Assembly: GCA_014654705.1 (NCBI GenBank) | Contig: JACVZY010000110.1 | Span: forward strand, 62,001 to 126,000 | Source: Ignavibacteria bacterium | GTDB lineage: Bacteria > Bacteroidota > Ignavibacteria > Kapaibacteriales > UBA4661 | DNA: 64,000 nt | Direction of reading: 5' to 3' | In this document: one piece after another, positions 36,628-42,817 of the stretch | How positions within the stretch are numbered: position 1 is the stretch's first letter | Layout: the number at the start of each line of letters is the position of its first letter | Program-made: the position numbers and the translations under genes | The notes under the pieces: model-generated | Told to the model about the DNA's origin: nothing | Seen by the model: the letters and a program-made list of their open reading frames with translations, nothing else | Database searches by the model: none

Positions 36628-38553
36628 TCAAAAATGCCAGCGCACAAAACCCTCAATCGCCTCATATTCCGCCAGTCCCAGCGCATCGTAGATTTCTGCC
36701 GTAGCGCGGTTGCGGTCTTCGGCGCGTTGCCAGAACTCACGTTTGTCCGAGCCGGGGAACATTGCCGCATCTTTTTGGGATTGGTGCTTGAAGATGGCTT
36801 TGCGCTTGCGCATCACTTCTTGCGGCGAGAGCGGTACTGCCATTTCGATTTGGTCAACGCCCCACTCCTGCCATGCACCACGGTAGAGCCACACCCAGCA
36901 GTCGTTTATCCATTTCGCGTTGCTTGCTTTGATGCGCTTCACCGCTTCCATAATAGCTGCCAAGCAAACGCGGTGCGTTCCGTGTGGGTCGGAAAGGTCG
37001 CCTGCGGCGTAGATTTGGTGCGGTTTGATTTTGTTCAATAAGTCCATCACGAGCCTGATATCCTCTTCACCAATCGGATTTTTCTTGATTGTACCGGTCT
37101 GATAGAACGGCATATTGAGGAAATGTGCGTTCGCGTCCGGTACACCACTGGCACGGCAGCCCGCCTTCGCTTCACCCTGACGAATAAGCGCCTTGATTTC
37201 CTGCACCTCCGTCGAATCAATCTGTCCGGGCTTTTTGTTATGCAAGAAGTCCAGCACTTTTTTGTAAAACTTCTCTGATTCTTTTGTGTTAAAGCCGAGA
37301 TGCTTGTTCATGTCCACCACAAAATCGGCAAAACGAATCGCGTCGTCGTCAAAAACCGCGATATTGCCGGAAGTCTGGTAGGCAACGTGGACTTCGTGCC
37401 CTTGGTCGGCAAGGCGAATAAACGTGCCGCCCATCGAAATCACGTCGTCGTCGGGGTGCGGTGAAAACAGCACTACGCGCTTGGGGAAAGGCTTTGCGCG
37501 TTCGGGACGGTTCGAGTCGTCGGCGTTAGGTTTGCCGCCGGGCCAGCCGGAAATGGTACGTTGAAGTTGGTTGAAAACATGAATGTTAATGTCGTACGAT
37601 GTTCCGCGAGCCGTCAGTAGGTCTCCCATACCGTGCTCATTGTAATCTTCATCGGACAACTTCAGAATCGGCTTTTTCACTTGCTGACAAAGCCAAACCA
37701 CTGCCCCGCGAACACGCTGCTCCGTCCAATCACATGGACCAATCAGCCATGGCGTTTTAACGCGGGTCAGTTCCGCTCCGGCGGCTTCGTCCAACACAAA
37801 AAGCGTGTTAAAGTGGCGTTGCAAAAAGGTTGCGGGTACGGAATCGGAAACATCGGTTTCGACGGTTTTCTGAATCACCCGTGCCTTGCCTTCGCCCCAC
37901 GCCATGAGGATGATGCGCCGTGCGCCCATAATCGTTCCCACGCCCATCGTAATAGCGCGACGCGGCACGTTATCTTCGGCAAAGAAGTCGCTCGCAGCGT
38001 CAATCCGCGTCATGCGGTCGAGCGTAATCATGCGCGTCCGCGAATCCGACCCCGACCCCGGCTCGTTGAAACCGATATGCCCCGTGCGCCCGATACCCAA
38101 AATCTGAATATCAATGCCGCCCGCCCGCTCAATTTCTTTTTCGTAATGTTCGCAAAATGCAGGAACCTGTGATGTAGCAAGCCGCCCATCGGGAATATGC
38201 ACATTCTCGCGTTTGATGTCCACGTGGTCGAACAAATGCTCGTTCATAAAGTGAACATAGCTTTGGAGTGCATCCGGCTCTATCGGAAAATACTCATCCA
38301 AATTGAAGGTTACGACATTGCGGAAGCTCAGTCCGTCTTCTTTGTGCATCCGCACGAGTTCGTCATAAACGCGCGTCGGCGTGGAACCTGTTGCCAAGCC
38401 AAGTACGGCATTTTTGCCGATTTTTGCTTTTTCCTTAATCAAGTCGGCAATTTCCTGCGCCACTGCCTTGGAAGCATCAACGGAATTGGAAAAAAGACGA
38501 GTCGGGATGCGCTCTCTGCGGCGCTGTTCGGGGGAGTCGGGTTGAATCTGCAT
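36628..38553 (-). CDS. nagB: Glucosamine-6-phosphate deaminase fused to PIG-L/LmbE deacetylase domain
   Basis: A bifunctional-looking cytoplasmic enzyme (641 aa). The N-terminal NagB domain (about 15-300) has LGLATGSTPTRVY, TFNLDEYFPI and GRTGHIGFNEPGS, the signatures of the isomerase/deaminase that makes fructose-6-phosphate and ammonia from glucosamine-6-phosphate. The C-terminal domain (about 365-600) is PIG-L/LmbE-like, with the zinc motif SPHPDDDVISMGG and later DLSDPHGTHRVC, the pattern of GlcNAc N-deacetylases. This fusion is known in other Bacteroidetes. It suggests deacetylation and deamination of amino sugars on one chain, but the activity of the second domain is inferred. The CBM9-like gene lies just upstream on the same strand. 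Confidence 0.93.
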   Translation of the reverse strand: MQIQPDSPEQRRRERIPTRLFSNSVDASKAVAQEIADLIKEKAKIGKNAVLGLATGSTPTRVYDELVRMHKEDGLSFRNVVTFNLDEYFPIEPDALQSYVHFMNEHLFDHVDIKRENVHIPDGRLATSQVPAFCEHYEKEIERAGGIDIQILGIGRTGHIGFNEPGSGSDSRTRMITLDRMTRIDAASDFFAEDNVPRRAITMGVGTIMGARRIILMAWGEGKARVIQKTVETDVSDSVPATFLQRHFNTLFVLDEAAGAELTRVKTPWLIGPCDWTEQRVRGAVVWLCQQVKKPILKLSDEDYNEHGMGDLLTARGTSYDINIHVFNQLQRTISGWPGGKPNADDSNRPERAKPFPKRVVLFSPHPDDDVISMGGTFIRLADQGHEVHVAYQTSGNIAVFDDDAIRFADFVVDMNKHLGFNTKESEKFYKKVLDFLHNKKPGQIDSTEVQEIKALIRQGEAKAGCRASGVPDANAHFLNMPFYQTGTIKKNPIGEEDIRLVMDLLNKIKPHQIYAAGDLSDPHGTHRVCLAAIMEAVKRIKASNAKWINDCWVWLYRGAWQEWGVDQIEMAVPLSPQEVMRKRKAIFKHQSQKDAAMFPGSDKREFWQRAEDRNRATAEIYDALGLAEYEAIEGFVRWHF

Positions 38554-38628
38554 ACTATGGTAAAACCTCTCTAAAAATGGAAAAGAATGGTTAGAAAGAA
38601 TTGTAAAACTCTCGTTTGTGAAAAATCT

Positions 38629-39423
38629 CTATTCACCCACACGCTTCATCGAAAAAACCACCTCACCAAAACGCGCCGGAACGTGAAACCGATTTACCAG
38701 CGTCGGCGACCAAGCGGATAATTCTTTCGTCGGGAAACGGTCAATGCGATAAAAATTCATACGCCACTTGTCGCCATCAGCAATCGGTGGCAAATTTACA
38801 GGCTGAATATCTGCTAGCGGCAATGCCATCTCCACCGTCCAACTTGTGTCTCGGTCAGTGGAATTATTGATTGTACCATGAAGTTGCGTTGCCGAGCGGA
38901 TGTTGAGTGTGTAAGCGTTATAGGGCAGCGCAACAGGCATAAAACCTCGTACTTCGCGGACATACAAGTCCAGAGCTGTATTGGCAGGACTAATTTCAAT
39001 TTCGGTATAACCAAATTTTTCGGGCGAATATGGCGAAAAAAAGATCTCAATCACCTCTTCTTCCCAGAGTTTATCGTCTCTGCGTGTCATGCGCCCAACG
39101 ATGTCCGTGTCGGTACATTCAAAAGCAATGTAAAGATTTGTGCTGTCCCAGAGAACCTTTGCGGAGGTTGCTAACTGCGGTTTTGTCAGACTATCGGTTA
39201 CAATCAAATTGCCCGTAGATGAGGCTTTCAGCCATGATTGTTCGTTCAGTATGCCATCAATAACAATAGCGCCATTGGTGCGAAATATTGTAAGTTGGTG
39301 GGGAGTGTCTTGCAGGAGATTTTGACGGAGAGGAACAAGCGAAGTCAATCCACCAAGCAAAAGCATGGCTATTGCTCCAAAGAGCAAGGTGCTTATTATA
39401 CCCATACCGGCGAGAGGTCTCAT
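38629..39423 (-). CDS. Membrane-anchored CBM9-like carbohydrate-binding protein
   Basis: A 264-aa protein with an N-terminal membrane segment (about 8-30, LLFGAIAMLLLGGLTSLV) and then a CBM9/DOMON-like beta-sandwich (about 45-264). The sandwich shows IDGILNEQSWLKA at the start, LWDSTNLYIAFECTD, EEEVIEIFFSPYS, WTVEMALPLADI and WRMNFYRIDR, the usual order in stand-alone CBM9-like proteins. Such domains bind sugars or act as secreted heme-binding sandwiches. It is next to nagB, 75 nt apart, consistent with amino-sugar use. Its upstream region was invaded by a MITE (39463-39656), which probably separates it from its original promoter. Confidence 0.8.
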   Translation of the reverse strand: MRPLAGMGIISTLLFGAIAMLLLGGLTSLVPLRQNLLQDTPHQLTIFRTNGAIVIDGILNEQSWLKASSTGNLIVTDSLTKPQLATSAKVLWDSTNLYIAFECTDTDIVGRMTRRDDKLWEEEVIEIFFSPYSPEKFGYTEIEISPANTALDLYVREVRGFMPVALPYNAYTLNIRSATQLHGTINNSTDRDTSWTVEMALPLADIQPVNLPPIADGDKWRMNFYRIDRFPTKELSAWSPTLVNRFHVPARFGEVVFSMKRVGE

Positions 39424-39448
39424 ACCTTAAAGAATAGGGTCTCGTTAA

Positions 39449-39772
39449 TATAACCGAAAAACGGTTCTAAATGATTTTAGTTGGAAACAATAATGGTACA
39501 AAAACATCGTGATAGCCAAGCAAAAAAGCGGCTTTTAGCATTTTATCCTTATCGTTAAACAACGCACAGGGCTAAAAAACCATGAGTTAAAGACCGCATT
39601 AAACATTGCTTCTCCGATGACTCATGTTGCCATTCCAACTGAAATCATTTAGAACCCGAAAAACTATCGGAACGCGCATCCAGCATTGAATAGACTTACC
39701 GGATTTTTGAGTATAACCGAAAAACTATCGGAACGCGCATCCAGCATTGAATAGACTTACCGGATTTCTGAG
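39449..39772. repeat. 61-bp tandem duplication, one copy split by a MITE
   Basis: The unit starting TATAACCGAAAAAC is intact at 39712-39772. A second copy starts at 39449-39462, is interrupted by the 194-bp MITE plus its 8-bp target duplication, and resumes to 39711. The span 39449-39711 is 263 nt; minus 202 nt it is exactly 61. The two copies differ by one base (T/C near their right ends). The duplicated unit is the 3' end of the TonB_C-like gene. Confidence 0.9.
39463..39656. mobile_element. 194-bp MITE with 23-bp inverted repeats and 8-bp target duplication
   Basis: The terminal inverted repeats at 39463-39485 and 39634-39656 match at 22 of 23 positions (ends GGTTCTAAATG... and ...CATTTAGAACC). 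They are flanked on both sides by CGAAAAAC (39455-39462 and 39657-39664), an 8-bp target-site duplication. The element has no ORF and must be moved by a transposase elsewhere. Several IS families make 8-bp duplications (IS66, IS1595, IS256, ISAs1), so the parent cannot be named. It sits between the CBM9-like and TonB_C-like genes. Confidence 0.88.
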
Positions 39773-40193
39773 CAGGAATCAACACTGCTTTTTTAATCGC
39801 TTCTAACGCAGAATCCTTAAACTCACGGAATTCTGCATTGGTTCTGATTCCTTGCGCACATTCGGCAAATACTTCGCTTGCTTTTCCTTGCTCATCAACT
39901 AAAACAATAAAGGTAAATATCGCTTGTAGTCCAAGCCTTTTTGCCCTTTCGGGATAGACAAGGTTACGAGATAGTTCTTTCCTATCCAGATACGGCTCTG
40001 TATCTACATGAATCGTCTTTCCCAGAAAGGGAAGCGAATCAATCGCTGCGGAAGAATACACACCGTAGCCTTTAGAAAGTCCGCTAGGAAAAGTATTCCA
40101 CCCGCAATCTTCTGCTGTAAACGGCTGCTGCTGTGCAGAAGAAATAGCATTTACCGCAGCCAGAAGGAGAAAAATAAGAAAAATGCTTTTCAT
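39696..40193 (-). CDS. Secreted TonB C-terminal-domain-like protein (copy 1)
   Basis: A 165-aa protein with a signal peptide (MKSIFLIFLLLAAVNAISSAQ) and a TonB_C-like fold: YPERAKRLGLQAIFTFIVLVDEQGKA, then ALEAIKKAVLIPAQKSGK and WMRVPIVFRL. Unlike real TonB it has no inner-membrane anchor or Pro-rich linker, so it is probably periplasmic or an outer-membrane-facing protein. Two Cys (FAEC, IQCW) are shared with its neighbour and could form a disulfide. The stop lies inside a 61-bp tandem duplication: after RVPIVFRL the frame runs into the second copy and ends YSKIR, so the native C-terminus was probably altered by a few residues. Confidence 0.7.
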   Translation of the reverse strand: MKSIFLIFLLLAAVNAISSAQQQPFTAEDCGWNTFPSGLSKGYGVYSSAAIDSLPFLGKTIHVDTEPYLDRKELSRNLVYPERAKRLGLQAIFTFIVLVDEQGKASEVFAECAQGIRTNAEFREFKDSALEAIKKAVLIPAQKSGKSIQCWMRVPIVFRLYSKIR

Positions 40194-40226
40194 AATAGGC
40201 TTAAAACTGGTGAAATACTTACACCG

Positions 40227-40865
40227 TTACGGCAAACGGTAGTGAATAGGAATTCTTGTCCAGCACTGCAAAGGCTTGCCCTCACGCTGCGCTGGCTCAA
40301 ACGTTACCGATTGAAGCGCTGCAATAGCATTCGCTTCGAGAGCCTCTATTTCCTCAATGCTAAGTTCAGCGTCCCATTTGGTATTTTTCGGATTAAATGC
40401 TTTAACACATTCCAGCATATGGCGGTCAAGTTTTCCTTTTTCGTCCACCAGCACCATCAACGATACCCATGCTTCTTTTTTTGCGGATTTTAAGGTTGGT
40501 GGGTGTGTGAGTTTGCTCATCAGCACTTTGGGGTCGAGATGCGGTTCGGACTCAATTCCCATGCTATTTCCCGGACATGGTACTTTATCAGAAATAATCG
40601 TTTGCCCCAGATGGCTTGCCGATTCGTTTTTTGCTTCCTGCTCACACGGCGAAATCTTTGTGTGAGCGTGTTTGTGTGCGTGTTCGTGCAGTGCACTTGC
40701 TTTCAGATGCGGGTGCGCTGAAGATTTCGATGGTTGTGCCATTATTTGGCTTGACGGCAGACTAAGCAAAAGGCAAAGCACCATAGCAGCACTCATGGTC
40801 GTACCAATAGCAACACCAAACGGCATTTGCTGAGCGGTATTTTTTGATAGTAGCAGCTTCTGCAT
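40227..40865 (-). CDS. Secreted TonB C-terminal-domain-like protein with His-rich segment (copy 2)
   Basis: A 212-aa paralogue of the downstream gene, 33 nt away. The start at ATG 40865 is fixed by AGGAGAA 6 nt upstream; the frame extends further but into a palindromic repeat. A hydrophobic signal region (about 20-42) precedes a His-rich stretch (HPHLKASALHEHAHKHAHTK), which could bind metal. The C-terminal domain shares EPHLDPKVL, LMVLVDEKGK, FEPAQREGKPLQCW and IPIHYRL with copy 1, including the paired Cys. No true TonB box-interacting partner can be named. Confidence 0.7.
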   Translation of the reverse strand: MQKLLLSKNTAQQMPFGVAIGTTMSAAMVLCLLLSLPSSQIMAQPSKSSAHPHLKASALHEHAHKHAHTKISPCEQEAKNESASHLGQTIISDKVPCPGNSMGIESEPHLDPKVLMSKLTHPPTLKSAKKEAWVSLMVLVDEKGKLDRHMLECVKAFNPKNTKWDAELSIEEIEALEANAIAALQSVTFEPAQREGKPLQCWTRIPIHYRLP

Positions 40866-40871
40866 AATACG

Positions 40872-40878
40872 TTCTCCT
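40872..40878 (-). promoter_or_regulatory. Shine-Dalgarno site fixing the start of the His-rich TonB_C-like gene
   Basis: AGGAGAA on the minus strand, 6 nt before ATG 40865. Confidence 0.6.
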
Positions 40879-40889
40879 AAAAAATGTGG

Positions 40890-41034
40890 TCGTATATTGT
40901 TCAGATATTGATGACAGTTAGAAGCATAGAATGCAGAATTGTAATTCCGCCGTTTCCGTGAGAAATACTTTGCAGAATTACAATTCCGCACTCCTTCGTA
41001 CCGTACAATCTCGCTAAACAATGTGGTAAGAATT
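40890..41034. repeat. Dispersed palindromic repeat, copy A
   Basis: An imperfect fold-back of about 145 bp. The left arm (from TATTGTTCAGATATTG) pairs with the right arm (to CTCGCTAAACAATGTGG), with GAATTGTAATTC and GAATTACAATTC near the centre. The right arm matches copy B at 48464-48558 (ATTCCGCACTCCTTC and CTAAACAATG in the same order and spacing). Its right end reaches the stop of the acyltransferase gene. Confidence 0.65.
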
Positions 41035-42148
41035 ATATTTTGATAAAGATATTCCGTTTGTACAAAACGTAAGCAATTGTCCAGAATACTAGATTATATG
41101 CTACGGCAAAGGCAAGTGAAGCATTGAGTGGGTTTGCAAACATTGGTACAAAAACAGCATTGTAGAACGCATTTTTCAAGGCGAGCTGTGTTCCATCGGC
41201 TTGCGTTACCGTAAAGAAAATGATAAGTTTCATCACCATCACTGACAAGAAGTAGCTTGCAAGCGCATTCATACCATAAACGACAAAAAATTTCGCCCAT
41301 TTTTGCCAGCCTTGCACGTCAATAATCCAATAGAACGAACCGAACATCAGTAACGCCCAACCAGCCATGAAGACCGTGTATGAGCTTGTCCAGAGGCTTT
41401 TGTTAATCGGCATATACCAATCCCAAACTCCCCCCGCTATCAAGCAGACAAATCCCGCAAAGAGCATCCACGCTGCTTTTTCAGCACGAGACATCTCAGA
41501 GCGCAATAAATACCCCGTCAGCGAACCAAAAAGCGTAGTGGCAACAGCAGGAAACGTACTCAAAATCCCTTCCGGATCCCATGTTTTGGACTGCACCCAC
41601 ATATGCCCCGTAAGAAAGAGCGAATCAATGTACGCCGCAAGGTTTTTGCCCGGTTCCATAAAGCCTGCCCCCAGTTCCGGCACCGGTATCAGATACATCG
41701 CTGCCATATATCCCAGCAGCAGACCCGCAATCCACATAGCTTGGGCGCGGGGCTTGAAGTTCAGCATAATCGCAGCGCCAATGGCATAACAAATCGCAAT
41801 GCGCTGCAATACGCCCGGAATACGAACCGTCTCAAAGTTGAAGCGTGGCACGATGTTCAAGACAAATCCCAAGAAAAAAATAATCGCAGCACGACGAGCC
41901 ACTTGCTTGAAAAGGTCTATCCTGCTGTCGCCCCGCTCCAAACGGTTTGCCATCGAATAGGTCATCGAAACACCAACGATGTAGAGGAAAAACGGGAAAA
42001 TCCAATCCGTAAACGTCCATCCGTTCCAGCGAGCGTGCAGAAGCTGCGGATACGCTTGCGTCCAGCTTCCGGGGCTATTCACCAAAATCATTCCGGCGAC
42101 GGTAAAGCCTCGAAAGGCATCAAGAGAAACTAAACGCTCGTTTTTCAT
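41033..42148 (-). CDS. NagX/HGSNAT-like multispanning acyltransferase (DUF5009 type)
   Basis: An integral membrane protein (371 aa, about 10 helices) of the family of heparan-alpha-glucosaminide N-acetyltransferase and bacterial NagX. It opens with RLVSLDAFRGFTVAGMILVNSPGSW, carries FTDWIFPFFLYIVGVSM, and later RIPGVLQRIAICYAIGA, the hallmark blocks. Such proteins move an acetyl group across the membrane to an amino sugar or have an uncharacterised role in chitin/GlcNAc loci. The location between nagB and namZ supports an amino-sugar role. It probably forms an operon with the downstream-facing paiB and namZ genes (gaps 18 and 21 nt). Confidence 0.88.
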   Translation of the reverse strand: MKNERLVSLDAFRGFTVAGMILVNSPGSWTQAYPQLLHARWNGWTFTDWIFPFFLYIVGVSMTYSMANRLERGDSRIDLFKQVARRAAIIFFLGFVLNIVPRFNFETVRIPGVLQRIAICYAIGAAIMLNFKPRAQAMWIAGLLLGYMAAMYLIPVPELGAGFMEPGKNLAAYIDSLFLTGHMWVQSKTWDPEGILSTFPAVATTLFGSLTGYLLRSEMSRAEKAAWMLFAGFVCLIAGGVWDWYMPINKSLWTSSYTVFMAGWALLMFGSFYWIIDVQGWQKWAKFFVVYGMNALASYFLSVMVMKLIIFFTVTQADGTQLALKNAFYNAVFVPMFANPLNASLAFAVAYNLVFWTIAYVLYKRNIFIKI

Positions 42149-42166
42149 AGTTGGGAGTGTTCGGAG

Positions 42167-42796
42167 TTACGGAAATTCTGTATCATCGTTTTTGTTGAGT
42201 ACTAGATGGCGCATATACTCGCCTGTTTCGCGGATTTCGGTTCTGTCGCTTTGCAAGAGTGCGTTGGTAATGCGCTCTTTTTCGTCAGGCGTTTTGTTTT
42301 GGCTCAATTTGTACTTCCCTTCCAGCGTATGAACTGCTATTTCAAAGGCAATGATACCTTCTTTCATGCGCTTTTTATAGAGTTCGGGCAGACTATCCCA
42401 CTGCGCTTCGTACTCAGCTTCGTACTGACGCATTGTTGCTTGCAGCACTGGTTCTGCGTCTTCCAGAATCCGTACAGCGCCGTAACAGTGTACGGCAATG
42501 TAATTCCACGTCGGAACGTTTTGCCGCGAAGTGTAGTGCTTGGGGGAGATGTATGCGTGAGGGCTTTGAAACATCACCAGTGCATCCCCATTCAGAAGCA
42601 TTTTCCCATGCGGATTTGCCTTCGCAAGGTGGGAACGCAGAAAAACTGAGCCTTCGCGCTCTTCTACGACAAAAGGCAAATGCGTAGCAAAAGGTCTATT
42701 TTCTGCAACACCAACAAGCGTAGCAAAGCTGTTACGGCTCATAAAATCAAGAAGTTCTGCTTGATTTTCGACCTTGTTATCGTTTGGGATATACAT
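42167..42796 (-). CDS. paiB: PaiB-like FMN-binding regulator
   Basis: A 209-aa protein with the PaiB/negative regulator pattern: MYIPNDNKVENQAELLDFM, THLPFVVEEREGSVFLRSHLAKANPH, FQSPHAYISPKHYTSRQNVPTWNY and VHCYGAVRIL. In Bacillus, PaiB affects sporulation and protease gene expression; the fold is an FMN-binding split barrel. It lies inside the namZ-nagX gene run with short spacings, so it is probably co-transcribed. TACCTTTG (42808-42801) just before its ATG could be a -7 element for a nearly leaderless transcript, but no -33 was found. Confidence 0.88.
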   Translation of the reverse strand: MYIPNDNKVENQAELLDFMSRNSFATLVGVAENRPFATHLPFVVEEREGSVFLRSHLAKANPHGKMLLNGDALVMFQSPHAYISPKHYTSRQNVPTWNYIAVHCYGAVRILEDAEPVLQATMRQYEAEYEAQWDSLPELYKKRMKEGIIAFEIAVHTLEGKYKLSQNKTPDEKERITNALLQSDRTEIRETGEYMRHLVLNKNDDTEFP

Positions 42797-42817
42797 TCTT
42801 CAAAGGTACAATGAGAA

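Noticed and set aside
39656-39772. Two 56-bp near-identical copies as a minimal CRISPR array
   Set aside because: The period is 61 bp with only 5 bp between copies, no spacer of normal length and no cas genes. A tandem duplication explains it.
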